A stretch of DNA of 64,000 nt, taken from contig OZ022349.1 in the NCBI GenBank assembly GCA_963989245.1, positions 11,576,167 through 11,640,166 of the forward strand, written 5' to 3'. Source of the stretch: Nansenia antarctica. Lineage: Eukaryota; Chordata; Actinopteri; Argentiniformes; Microstomatidae. Shown in pieces: positions 52,066 through 63,373 of this stretch. Within the stretch, counting starts at the first letter, position 1. The number at the start of each line of letters is the position of its first letter. A program made the translations under genes and the position numbers. Under the pieces are notes generated by a model. That model ran no database searches and was not told where the DNA came from. It worked only from the letters and a program-made list of their open reading frames with translations.

Positions 52066-52066
<1 letters not shown>
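51991..52066. repeat. 76-bp direct repeat, right copy, flanking Tc1 fossil
   Basis: The right copy of the repeat at 50855-50930, in the same orientation, with one A/T difference. It is immediately followed by a (GA)n tract. Confidence 0.95.
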
Positions 52067-52068
<2 letters not shown>

Positions 52069-52109
<41 letters not shown>

Positions 52110-52154
52110 CTCTTCCTAGCCTCAGTGTCTGAACTGCACAGATCCACCAAATAG

Positions 52155-52186
<32 letters not shown>

Positions 52187-52381
52187 TATTATTATTATTA
52201 TTATTATTATAATACAGATCGACTGTACACATCCATTTATAATGATGACAAAACAACTCATATCAACAGATGCAAAGCCGTTGCAGCAGTCATCTGCAGT
52301 GCTGTAGCGCGGCCAGCTAACTGCCTGCCTGTCTGTCTGCCTGTCTGTCTGCCTGCTTGCCTGTCTGTCTGCTTGCCTGCC

Positions 52382-52422
<41 letters not shown>
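52069..52422. repeat. (GA)n, (AAT/ATT)n and (CTGT)n arrays
   Basis: Three arrays in a row: (GA)n at 52072-52108, a self-complementary AAT-to-ATT block at 52156-52210, and (CTGT/CTGC)n at 52322-52422. The middle one is an inverted repeat by composition. Confidence 0.9.
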
Positions 52423-52742
52423 CCAGAGCCAGCAGGGGAAGATTGAGGAGTCTTGGGCGAGCTCCCACACACAACATATTGCACACTGCATTTTAGATGG
52501 GAAACCAATTGGGGATGCTTTGGCTTGATTGAAAGTGTCCTCGGGGGCTGGTTCCCTGATACACATACACACACACACACACACACGCGCGATCATAGAC
52601 ACTCTCATACACAGCTGGGGCCATTACAGGGACTCACCAGCAGTAGCAGGGTGAGAGATAATTATCTCATAAGTCAGTAAGCACAGCTGTTTGCAAGGTC
52701 AAGTTTCATTTATGAACACACTCTTTCAGTTTTCTCTCACTC

Positions 52743-52771
52743 CCCCCACCCCCCCCCCCCCCTCCCCCCCG
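52743..52771. repeat. C-rich run
   Basis: Poly-C with single A/T interruptions. Confidence 0.85.
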
Positions 52772-53004
52772 CATGGGTAAACTGCTGGATTGCTTCAGTG
52801 TCGTGATGAATATTAATGGCGGAATTTGACAATTACTGCATATGAAAATGAAGTGTTTATTTACTGAGCCTCTTTGTTTTTATGGGGGGGTTTTGCACGG
52901 GGACGCTCAGGTCATAACCACAACATTGGTGCTAGTTTGAGTAGTTCAATCCATCACGTGGTAAATACGATCTGCATTAGGCCTTCACAGACTGCAGGAG
53001 GTCT

Positions 53005-53151
53005 GGGGCCGTATTACAGAAACGTCCTAAATTGCATATCCTATCTTAACTTGAATGAATGAATGAATGGTCTTTATTGTCATTGCTATAGTACAGGTAC
53101 CAAACAACGAAATTTAGGACTTAAGATAGGAAGTTTTTGTTATACGGCCCC
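53005..53151. mobile_element. MITE with GGGGCCGTATTAC ends, split by a LINE tail
   Basis: GGGGCCGTATTACAGAAACG at 53005 is mirrored by an inverted copy ending at 53151 (GTTATACGGCCCC). The arms continue inward through CCTATCTTA / TAAGATAGG. Between them, at about 53051-53113, is a minus-strand LINE family 1 tail. Confidence 0.75.
53051..53113 (-). mobile_element. LINE family 1, copy 4 (tail only)
   Basis: About 63 bp: (GAAT)n, GGTCTTTATTGTCATTGC, and TACAGGTACCAAACAACG. This is the inverted terminus of the family seen at 14.6, 20.6 and 21.3 kb, severely 5' truncated and inserted in the MITE arms. Confidence 0.8.
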
Positions 53152-53588
53152 TGGACTCCAGACTTTAGTTGTCACAGGTTTAACATGTTTCAGGGAGATC
53201 TGACCTGAGTGATCTCTTGTTGATCCGTATGGAGCAGTTGACCCATGCTCTGTAGACATTGAATACCTTAAGCTGTAACCATCTGAGGACCTCGCCCTGC
53301 ATAGTGAATAGGACCCTATCCGCAGGGTCTGCTGTACCATGGTGGCAAGTTTCGTTTTTTGATAAAAGGGTTGCGTAGTCATTTCCTGTGACCCTGCTTG
53401 GTTGATTAATTTGATAGTAGATGTAGCTTGATGTAAATACTGACTCATTCATATGCAGCTAACCAATGATAAATTGCTTCTGTGACTCACTTTATTTTAC
53501 CTGTATGATAATTACTGTCTTTTGGAGTTCAGCTTAGGGCAGGTGAAATGAACAGCAATCTATCACCACACTCTCTTTTATCTCTTGC

Positions 53589-53690
53589 TCCTTCCCTCCC
53601 TCCCTCCCTCCCTCCCTCCCACCCTCCCTCCCTCCCTCCCTCCCTCCCTCCCTCCCTCCCTCCCTCCCTCCCTCCTTCCTTGCTCCTTCC
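53589..53690. repeat. (CCCT)n microsatellite
   Basis: CCCT array with one ACCC interruption; the opposite strand encodes GGRE-type repeat frames. Confidence 0.95.
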
Positions 53691-53837
53691 CTCCTCAGAG
53701 TCCTGTCTGCATTTTCCTTTATAGATCGGAGGCATTTCCTTTTTGCTGATGCCAGTAAGTGTGTTTCAGGGCCACGGCCAAGCTGTGTGGGAAACGGGAC
53801 AACTTTTTTTGCTGTCCTACTCTGTGCTCCTTCTTCT

Positions 53838-53845
53838 CTCTCTCC

Positions 53846-53928
<83 letters not shown>

Positions 53929-53930
53929 TC
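53838..53930. repeat. (CT)n microsatellite
   Basis: CT array with CCC and TTT interruptions at the edges. Confidence 0.95.
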
Positions 53931-55495
53931 CCCCTCCTGAGGCAATGCAAGAGGTGATGCTGTCTCATCTGTAGGCGAACTGCTGCGACTTCCTCTGCAA
54001 CACCAGAACACATTCGTGACCGACATGACAGCCAACGACAGCCAGACATTCCACAATGTTTCCAATTCTCTGGCTCAGCCTCACCGTGCTGAATAATTTA
54101 CATGGAAAACCATTGCACTGCTGTACCCATGACAAAATGGAGCTTAACAGATACATTGCAATCATATTTTAATGAGGGATCCCATTTGTTGTAACAGATT
54201 GCTCTCAGGCATCGTTTGTCTGTACAAAAGCCAACGGTGGTGGAGGCAACATGCTCGCTCCCGGCTCAGAGAGAGATACAGAAATGTAGGTTTGTGCAGT
54301 ACAGCATCTCGCATCTCATGCAGCGTGTAAGAGGCTCATCTCTGCTGATTTCCTCCAATGCGCCTTCCTAATATTACCTATAATAGGATCCCTAGACACA
54401 CACACTCACACACACACACACACACATACTGTATATTAAATGATGTTATTGGTTCTTCTTTTCCCTTCACTGTGTTTTGTCCTCTGGGGGTTTCACCTGA
54501 CAAGGTACCTGTATTGGTTGCGGAGCTGGATATTTTTTCGTTCTACCAAATGCATTCAACATTTTAATATAGTGTATTAGGTGAAGAAGGTTGTCTTCTT
54601 TAGCAGTTCAGGCGGTCGCCATTTTATCTTCTCAGGTAGACTCAGTGACCTGACAGTTACAGTAAGCTAAGCTATCAGCAACCTGCAATTTCAATCTGTA
54701 GGTGACTATTCAAATAAAGTGTCACCAGGTTGGTTGCCTGTGAATGCAATTTCCAGCAAGAACATACCACCACCTCTGTCTCAAAATGGGTATTCAAACC
54801 AATTGCCCTGCCTAAGTATAGGGCAGGGGAAACACTAACTCTCACAATGCCCAATAGCGTATTGCAATGTGCAGTGATTTGGTCACACTTGAATCACGGG
54901 TGGTGTTTATTTCAAGTTCATCTCGCCTTGAAAGGGAAAAGCTATTAGTCATTTTGAGGAACAAGTCAACCAACAGGATTGAAAACATACATTTTTGGAG
55001 CAGGGAGCTGTCCATCTTTTTCCACCAAGAAATCCGGGCCTCCGGACTTGAGTCGAGAACGTTGATTGTCCAGTGGATTGCCTTAGGAGAAAATAGCAGT
55101 TTTTTACTTCCGTGTCCACCCCCCCCACCACCCCCTCGTCCATCTCTGAAATTGAACCACTCTTGTGCGTCAGCACCGGACCGGTCTTTGGAGGGGGAGT
55201 CGCACCACCTCCTCTCCTATTAAACCAGGCAAGGCAAGGCAACCTCCAAGCCCTTCTATTAAACCTCACTTTGCAGTGGCTCCGAGCGAACCAACCAAAA
55301 AAAAGTTGAGATGTAAAAAGCAATATCCAGAAGCCTCGCCTGGTAATTCTGGGTCGCCACCTTCCTTTTGTAGAGTGATCTTTACCTAGTCACCTCGATT
55401 ACACTGTACCACTCTCCTCTAATCCTCGCTTTTTTGTACAGTTCACGTACAACACGACAGAATGCATTTCCATACTAATACCCGAGGAGACATAC

Positions 55496-55530
55496 CGGGG
55501 GGGGGGGGGGGGACTGTTTATGTGTGTGTA

Positions 55531-55563
<33 letters not shown>
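55496..55563. repeat. Poly-G run then (GT)n
   Basis: About 16 G at 55498-55513, then (GT)n to 55563. It lies 240 bp upstream of ca10 exon 2. Confidence 0.9.
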
Positions 55564-55800
55564 TATGGGAGGGGGTGAGGATTTTTCAATTCCATGTTTG
55601 TTTGTTCTCTGTTGTCTTCAGAGGTGTTGTGTTTGAGAAGGTCTCTCGCTGAGAAGGTTAGAGAGGGAGTTGGAAACAATGAGGATGAAAACACGAATAT
55701 TTAAATCAACACGTGTGAACGTTGGAGTGCGACGTCTCATTTGTCTCACATTAAAATGCATGTGATTGACATCCTTGCTCTCTGTTTTTCCCCCTCACAG

Positions 55801-55875
55801 CTCAGCCAAATCAACCAAAAATTCACGAGGGATGGTGGGCGTACAAGGAGGTTGTGCAGGGGAGCTTTGTACCAG
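55801..55875 (+). CDS. ca10: ca10-type carbonic anhydrase-related protein, coding exon 2
   Basis: This 75-bp exon follows a pyrimidine-rich tract and CAG acceptor and ends at a GTAAGA donor. Joined to the last base of exon 1 it reads A-QPNQP and then KIHEGWWAYKEVVQGSFVP, continuing in phase 1. The segment KIHEGWWAYKEVVQGSFVP is the same as I recall for vertebrate CA10, whereas CA11 has a divergent WWSYKDNLQGNFVP, which supports CA10. It is the N-terminal part of the mature protein just before the CA-like fold, which would start with PSFWGL in the next exon. That exon is not in the window, so the gene is truncated by the window edge at about residue 45 of about 328. No frameshift or stop is present. 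Confidence 0.95.
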
Positions 55876-56219
55876 GTAAGACTCTTGTAATACTGCTAAG
55901 AATCATGTTTTTCTTTCTCTATGATTGAACACTATTGTGTTTTTGAATCTGAAGTGCAACATTGGGCATTTTTACCAATGTGACAGACTGCGTTGCCATG
56001 GGCGTTTTTTTTTTTTTATCCTTATGAGATTTTATTTGTCCTTCTCGCACTATTGACGTTGTTTTCTTGGTGATTGATTGACAGGTGCATATGGTTCTTT
56101 CCGCCTCTTACATTTCTGTACATTTCTGTATACGTAAGTATATAAATGTCAGCCCAATTATTTTCCAAGATTACATATATTTATTTTCTGGGCTGGAATA
56201 TTTAATGAAGCCTTCAGGT

Positions 56220-56292
56220 GTGTATGTATGTATGTATGTATGTATGTATGTATGTATGTATGTATGTATGTATGAGAAGAATCATGTATGTA

Positions 56293-56332
<40 letters not shown>
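56220..56332. repeat. (GTAT)n and (GT)n microsatellites
   Basis: (GTAT)n at 56220-56272 and 56285-56300, then (GT)n to 56330. Confidence 0.93.
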
Positions 56333-56334
<2 letters not shown>

Positions 56335-57625
56335 CGCGCGTGCATGTGTGCGAGCGTGCATGTATGAATGTGCGTGTCACACAGTATAACAGCTGAGTTA
56401 ACTGTCAGAGACAGAGCGGGGTGCTGAAGAGACCCCGTCGTTCGAGTGCTTTATCTCAGATACAATGTCAGCTCTCCAATCCTCACAGGCCGCCCGCCCC
56501 ACTAACCACAAGGCAGCTGGTACATCTAATATGCTATTCATGATCCTTCTGTGCAAAGGTAGAATCGTCACTGATTTAGCTGCCCCAGTTCTGTACAGAG
56601 GACACTTTGCTACAGAGGATTTGAAAGTGCCTAATAAAGGAGCAAGACTGTTAAACCCAATGGAAAATTAAGGTAAACTGAAAGAAAAGGAAAAGGATAA
56701 ATATTCTATTGAACAGACAAAGCACACCTCATTGGTAACCAGGATGGGAGGTGATCTGAGGGAGTTTTTAATGACGACCTGCTGCCTTTGTTTAACTGTT
56801 ACCACTCTTATGTTTTCTTGCTGATTAAAACATAATTAAATCCACTGATTTTTTTTAGAGACTAAAAAGGATTTTAAGTCCACCATAATGAGCTCATCTG
56901 CATGTTACTGAGTATAATCTGCACATTTCCATGAAGGACTACTAAAGGGTAAAAAAAAGAAAAGTGGTTAGGCTAAGGGGAAGTTGACAGGGGAAGGTAT
57001 TAGCCAACATTAGCAAAAATAATTAGTAAACAAAAAACGCCAAAACCACTTTTGTACAGCAAAATTGCCCGAAAGCCTACTTGAACTGGCAACGTTCGTT
57101 TAACCAAGAGCAATAAGACAATGTAAGCTCTGTGTAAGGTCACAATGCTAAAGTAATCCCATGTTGTAGCTTATGTCACAATAGTTGACCTTTGGAATAT
57201 AATGTGCCCTTTCTGAGCTTCTCCAATGAGCTTTAGCATTTATCAAAGAGGAGTATGAAGTCCTGCATCCTTTTTTATTACAGTATGTCATCTATTGAGG
57301 TGCTCTTCAGGTCAAAGGTCAAAGATCAAAGTCATTTGTCATTGCTGTGCAGATTAACGTGTACTTCCGCTCGCAAGTGGTTTAGGAGGAGATAGATCCT
57401 GAGCCAGGGGGCAGGGAGGGGAAGACTGGTGGCCAAGCCAGGGAGGAGCACTCCTGATCAGGCCCAGACCAGACACAGGCGCCAGGGTAGTCACTACTAC
57501 ATGACTTTAGGAAGGACACAAGAGGCAGTATGACAACAACTAATGAGGAGGTCAATGAACCAGTTGTTTTTAATCTAGGGTTTGGATTTGTTGTTCCAGT
57601 TACAGTTTAGGGTGTTACAGACTAA

Positions 57626-57821
57626 AAGTATTTTTTTTCTGAGTGGGACAGTCCCACTCATATTTTTCTTTTTAATGACAGATATAGTAGAGATTATGAC
57701 AGGAAGGATGGGTGAGAGAGAGAGAAGGGATGACATGCAGGATATGTCTGTGGCTGGAATCGAACCGGGAGCCCTGCGGTACATGGTCAGCGCTTAATCC
57801 ACTACGCCACCTAAGCGCCCC
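57626..57821 (-). mobile_element. tRNA-derived SINE with 9-bp target duplication
   Basis: On the minus strand it begins GGGGCGCTTAGGTGGCGTAG (A box) and has CCCGGTTCGATTCCAGCC (B box), then CATGTCATCCCTTCTCTCTC. It ends with a fish SINE tail (ACTATATCTGTCATTAAAAA). ACAGACTAA flanks it at 57617-57625 and 57822-57830, a convincing target duplication. The tRNA-like head is not a functional tRNA gene. Confidence 0.85.
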
Positions 57822-58038
57822 ACAGACTAATAGCTTACAGAGGTTACAGTGTGTGGTTAAACAGGACCCATCTGGACCTGCAGAGGCTGGTGGAGTGGTG
57901 GATGTGGTGGTCATCAGTGTGTTGCCCAGAGGTGGGTGGATGGACCTGTGGAGCAGAGAGAAGACACTAGGCTGCATTCAAGTGAGGGTTTCTATTTCAG
58001 AATTCTCTCTCCTCTTCTCTCTCCTCCACTTGTCGTCG

Positions 58039-58211
58039 TCCCCCCCCCCCCCCCCGTCCCCCCCCATCTCTCTTCTTAAAAAGTATATTCTTCTGAACCG
58101 CTGGAGCGATATGCGGGGTACGTTTGAGGCGTGGCGGGGCTTGCTGCTTGCTGGTCATCTCACTGTTGGAGGTTTCTGATGGTGTGATGTGCCAGAGCAC
58201 AGCGGGGGGGG

Positions 58212-58262
<51 letters not shown>
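58039..58262. repeat. C-rich run and (GT)n microsatellite
   Basis: C-rich run at 58039-58066 and (GT)n at 58216-58262. Confidence 0.9.
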
Positions 58263-58265
<3 letters not shown>

Positions 58266-58572
58266 AGGGGGGGTTAGAGGGCCAGCTTTTGTCACAGTGA
58301 ACATAATGTTCAAATAACGTATTCCTTTGTTTACATGATAACAAGTTTGCTAGATAGCTCTTGTTTTGAGCTAGAACAAGTATTAGATCTAGTCTGAAAG
58401 CATCTCAGCTGCTGACAAAATAACTGATGATAAGTTAAAAAAAAAGGGGGAAAAAGAAAAAAAAAGAAACTTAATTCTTCTAGCACTACGACTGCCCCTG
58501 GCCTGAACATAGATTGCTTTTTCCTGCTATGACTGGTGGCTAGATGATTAATTTCCTTGTCAATGTATTTGT

Positions 58573-58621
58573 TGTAAGTCGCTTTGGAATAAGACGTCTG
58601 CTAAATGCCAAAAATGTAAAA
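58573..58621 (+). repeat. HpaI-type SINE 3' tail
   Basis: GTAAGTCGCTTTGGAATAAG followed by CGTCTGCTAAATGCC and ATGTAA. It is the same tail as at 29.32 kb; the SINE body upstream is not recognisable. Confidence 0.6.
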
Positions 58622-59403
58622 GTGTCCTGTTGTAGAGGCATTAAATGGCGTCATTTCTTCTTTACAGTTCACACTATAATAGCCCTAATTAACTCCCTTA
58701 AGATTCCATTTTCTTCCCCCATAGTCTTGTTTAGTACCCATTGTTATTTAAAATGACCATTGTGCTGTTAGCACCCATTTTCTTGCCACAACTGGATTGA
58801 TGAACAAATAAGACATTTTTCAGACAACGCTATACCACTCTGAAACAACGACCCTGTTACCAATTACAGGTTTTGGAGCTACCTTCCAAAAACCCAGTGT
58901 CCTGAAAAATCCCCTTAAAGGCTTTCTACTTAATACTCCCGTTAAGCCCCTCATAATCAATGGAGGATGCTGGCAGGTACTTTGTGCGTGTCTGGCAGGT
59001 AGAAATCGCTTCTTGGAGTGACAGTTTGCTGATCGAAACCCAATTAAAGGAACAGAGAGGATACCACAGGGGCAGGGGCTGATTTGTGACTGGTAGTTGA
59101 TTGGGGGAAAATGGATATCCAATAGCACTTTGCCTTGCTTGTTTCTGGCACACAGGTGAGGTCTGTTAAGGGGGTGTGCATTCAAGATTCACATAATATG
59201 TTATATATATGGTTGAAGGCGGAACGATGGAACCTTGGGTGTTTCTGACTGGGTCAGATGAGGCTCTCCCCCGGAGGTGCGGAGACTCGGCCTGCCGAGG
59301 ACGTGCCATGGGGTTCCAACTGTCTGAACAGATTCAGGCATGGTCTCGGAAGGATTGCTGTGGTGGCTTTTCTGTTGACCTTTTGACTAGGATTTAAACA
59401 TCT

Positions 59404-59634
59404 TACACCCGGGCCACACCGGATACCTCTACCTCAGCGGCGCGTGTGCGTCATGTGTGGCTGCTCTCAGCTGTTAACACGCGCTAGTGAGGTAGAGGTA
59501 TCCGGTGTGGCCCAGGCGCTAGGCTGTGTCATATGGTAAATAAATAAACACGATTTAGCACATTTCGTTTTCCAATTTGTGACCATCAGATATAGAGTAC
59601 ATCTCAAGTGTATATCCGGTGTGGCCCGGGTGTA
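59404..59634. mobile_element. MITE with perfect 22-bp terminal inverted repeats
   Basis: The 22-bp arms 59404-59425 (starting TACACCCGGGCCACACC) and 59613-59634 are exact inverted copies. A further inverted copy of the inner part, extended to 26 bp, lies at 59489-59514, giving a foldback within the element. No coding capacity. The target duplication is ambiguous (TA or TTA-like). Confidence 0.8.
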
Positions 59635-59949
59635 TACCCAGTATTCCTTTGCCACGGTGAACTTACATGTATTAGTTCATGCACTGCATTTCCATAGTCT
59701 ACCTTTAATTCTACCTGTATGGCAGCTTCTGTATATTGCAGGGGTCCTGGTGGATAAAATGAGTTTCAAATGCTAAAGCTGCCTGCCATGCCCATCTCGG
59801 CATGTCTCTCAGAGTGCTTTTTCTCTGTAATGATTTTGTTTGTGCCAATCAATCCTAGCGTGGTGTGTTGCCTGTATCAGATGACGTGTTATTGGCTGAT
59901 CTAGGACGCACAGTAGTCACAACTTCAAAGGCAGCCCAAACAAATCAAC

Positions 59950-59992
59950 ACACACACACCCAAGTATGCACACACACACACACACACACACA
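59950..59992. repeat. (AC)n microsatellite, short
   Basis: Two AC runs split by CCAAGTATG. Confidence 0.85.
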
Positions 59993-60507
59993 CAACCAAC
60001 CCAAACAAATTGACTGAGCCACGGAGAGGGGGAAGACAGATGGAGAAAAGAAGCCAGCATTAAGCTCCTTCTCTGTTGATAATTTACAGAGGGAATGCCT
60101 TCAAATCCCCTCTGATAAACCCACACTTAAATCGTTACTGATTGATACAGATTATTAATGTGCTGTGTTTTTCATTGCTTCTGTTGTTGGCTGTCTGGCT
60201 GGGCGGGTGGGTGTGTGTTTGAAAAGGTACGTGTGGAGCTCAACAGTCATTATTTGTACTATACGAATGTGATGTCAGACAAGACAGATGCTGTACTGCA
60301 CTGCCTGCGCTGCACCTGCTACTCTGAGTCTTCTATGGTTCATATCTGACTCAGATTGCGTATTGAAAAATACCCATGAACAAATGGGGGGAATGACAAC
60401 GATATTATCCACTCATTGTCAGTCACGGCTGGTCTAGCCGCCCAGGGGACAGCTAACACATCCACACTAGCTAATTTACTCCTCCCTAGTGAAAGACATG
60501 ACACACA

Positions 60508-60515
60508 TACACACG

Positions 60516-60585
<70 letters not shown>
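60508..60585. repeat. (AC)n microsatellite
   Basis: AC array with GC interruptions at its start. Confidence 0.95.
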
Positions 60586-60587
<2 letters not shown>

Positions 60588-60707
60588 GAGCAGTGGCCTC
60601 AGTGACAGCAGTGGGTATTAAGTGGGCGGGTGATGGATGGGGTCTAGGCGGGATGGCCCTCATAACCTCCCCTTTATTTACCCTCCAGTGACTGACAGCA
60701 GGCCTGA

Positions 60708-61095
60708 GATGGGCAGGGGAGAAGAGAGGACTGGGGAGGGATGGGGTGGACAGGGTAGGGGAGGATTGAGAGGAGCGGACTGGGGGAGGGATGGGGAGGG
60801 CAGGGGAGAAGAGGACAGGGGAGGGGAGGATTGAGAGGAGGAGAGGACAGGGGAGGAGAGGACATGGGATGGGAGGAAAGGGGAGGACAGGGGAGGACAG
60901 GGGAGGAGAGGGGAGGAGAAGATAGGGGAGGGGAGGGAGGAGAGAATTGAGAGGAGAGGAGACAGGATAGGGAAGGGAGGAGAAGAGAGGACAGGGGAGG
61001 GTGGAGAAGACAAGACAGGACAGGGGAGGGAAGAGAGGAAGGGAGAGCAGATAGGACAGGGGACAGACAAGGGGAGGATAGGAAAAGATGGAAGA
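60708..61095. repeat. Purine-rich (GGGGA)n-like minisatellite
   Basis: Degenerate GGGGAGGA, GAGAGGACAGG and GGGGAGGAC units over nearly 390 bp, almost free of pyrimidines on the + strand. Long open frames on the minus strand (Ser/Pro/Leu-rich, up to 344 codons) are its translation. Confidence 0.9.
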
Positions 61096-63217
61096 GTGCA
61101 GAATAGAGGGGTAGACATGGAAGAGAGGAGCAGCCAGAAAAACATTGAAATAAAGCAATGGAACAGGAGAGGAGGAAAGCAGTGTAGAGGAGAGCAGATA
61201 GTCGGCGAGTGGAGAGAACGTGGATGGATGCGGAGAGGTGTGTGGGGAAGGGGGGTGGGTGGAGAGGTGGGTGGCAGGGGGGGTGCAGTTCGGGCAATGA
61301 GAACTTCCAGCCTGATGTGACGCATGGTTCAGGGCTATGAGGTTTCTCACCTCTTCCAAATCCCTCAATTCCACTGCCAGTGTGACTCCCTTTTGCGGTC
61401 AATCACATAATCATCCGGAAAGCCATGGAGGATTACTTCCTGCTTCACATGACCAATACTAAACCAGGCCAGAAAACCAACATGGAGCTGCATCCATATT
61501 TGATACAGTATGTAGGTTACTGAACATCTGCTTATCGATCAGAAGTAGCGTCAGAGCTATTTTGGATGGTCCATCTCCTTCACTGGCTTCAAATGGTTTT
61601 AATGCAGCTTTTATCACTCTCTCATTCTTAATCATACCTCTGTGTATCTTGACGTTCATTATCTTTTTCTTTTTACATTCAGAAGATGGATTTCTTTTGC
61701 TGTCATTGTTGTTTATACAGTAGCTTCTACATCCTGGAAATCCTGGCAAATTTCTGTCTTATTCCTTATTATTCTGAATGTCATTTGTGTGCTGTGCAAA
61801 CCATAGCAAATTGCCTTTAGACGAGAACCACCTAAAGAACAGTGTCTCCAGACAGAGTGGTGTATTAGAATAATAATAACAATAATATACCCCTCTGCTG
61901 ACCCTAACCCTAACGTAACTAATATACCACTCTGCTGTAGGACATCTTTGGTTTGAGTGGTCTATGAACACATGTTTGCGTAAACGCCAGGCTATTTCAA
62001 TAATTCACAGAATAGGAATATCTCTGGTAATATCTAGGCTGATTTTGTGATTAATATTATATGCATTTTGAAAGTAATGTTCTGTAACTGAGAGCAACTG
62101 AGGACCTTCAGGAAAGACTACAGATCAGCAGATCCCGCGAAGGTCTTAGAAAACGCCACTGTTTGCTTGCAGACTAATGAACTCGGCGTGCCAAGCAGCT
62201 TACTGCTTGAACAGCTGCAGAACAGTAACAGCCAATATTCAAATGAATGGTAATAAGAACCATTTCAAGTAAATTCAGCGTGATCTCTCACAAGTCGAAA
62301 CAGCAGGGAGTAAATGAAGAAGGCCTAAAATACAGAAGAACATCCAATTCCTCTCATCTGCTTTTAGTACTGTACTGTACAGCATTAATGTTACGGCTAA
62401 GACCGTTTTTTTTTACGTTAACGACTCCTCCCTGAGAGGCGTTTTGGGAGAGCTGTTGTTGTAGAGGCAACACGGAGCGCCCAGGTTGCTGATGCTTGTC
62501 GTAATGCGTTCTCAGAGGCTTAGGGTACCTTGATTTACCCCACCTTTGTAAAGCGTGTTATGTTAAACCGCTCGTCGGAACTGCCAAGCGAGGCGTTTTC
62601 ACACGCTCCCAGGGGGAATGAATGGCGGATAGCCCTTGCCACCGCCGCCGCAAGATGTTTTATGTCACAGCTTGTGTGTCTCCATTTTTAGTAAAAAAAA
62701 AAATGCTGAGTGAAAAAATAACACGCAATATAGATTTATATAGTTGGGAGGTTTTGTTTTAGATTGCTTTCAGATAGCCAAAATAGCAAACGGACAGACA
62801 AATGGAAAAAATAAAACTATGAAGGATGAATCACCTAGATTACGTGTAGGCCTATTTGTCTTGGGGGTTGGGGTGGAACAGTGGCAGAATGCAAATTCCG
62901 GGAAGCGTATGACATCATGGATGATGGCTATCTTGCTGTTGTTGTGCCGTGTTCTGACGGATGTTAGAATAAGCATAACGTAGCTCTTTGTTGTGCTAAG
63001 CGAAACAGAAATATGCATACTGTAGCTTTTGTTGCAGGGTAGCCAGGCGCCTGTAAAGTAAACAGGAAGCAATTCTGAAGACATTAGACTTACTATACCA
63101 GGAGACCGTTGGCTCCTTTAATCCTTCAACACAGACAGATCAATGGAAGACTCTCATCCATCAAACTATAATCACTCTTTCTATGTCTCTTTGTTTACCA
63201 CTCTTTCTCTAATACAC

Positions 63218-63227
63218 ACACATGCAC

Positions 63228-63296
<69 letters not shown>

Positions 63297-63299
63297 TTC

Positions 63300-63370
<71 letters not shown>
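63218..63370. repeat. (AC)n followed by (CT)n
   Basis: (AC)n to 63293 and (CT)n at 63304-63370, a compound microsatellite. Confidence 0.95.

Positions 63371-63373
<3 letters not shown>

Larger units (their letters stand above)
41390..55800 (+). other. ca10: ca10 intron 1
   Basis: A 14,411-bp phase 1 intron with a GTAAGT donor and a pyrimidine-tract CAG acceptor. It holds several LINE fragments, Tc1 and MITE remnants and satellites, which are listed separately. Stretches 41390-42560, 45130-46840 and 54100-55490 carry no recognisable gene or repeat beyond short simple runs. A palindromic CRE lies at 42734. Confidence 0.85.

Noticed and set aside
53534..54049. 171-codon GGRE/RERE frame on the minus strand
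   Set aside because: Driven by (CCCT)n and (CT)n arrays, with no conserved features outside them.
54860..55400. Non-repetitive stretch with several overlapping frames before exon 2, considered as an alternative ca10 first exon
   Set aside because: No signal peptide-like start joining in phase 1 to exon 2 was found, and the frames overlap on both strands.
57740..57821. tRNA-like sequence with A and B boxes on the minus strand
   Set aside because: It is the head of a SINE with a target duplication and retroposon tail, not a tRNA gene.
60340..61374. 344-codon open frame on the minus strand, rich in Ser, Pro and Leu
   Set aside because: It is the translation of the purine-rich minisatellite plus an (AC)n array. 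Overlapping frames of similar composition exist in other phases, and no domain is visible.
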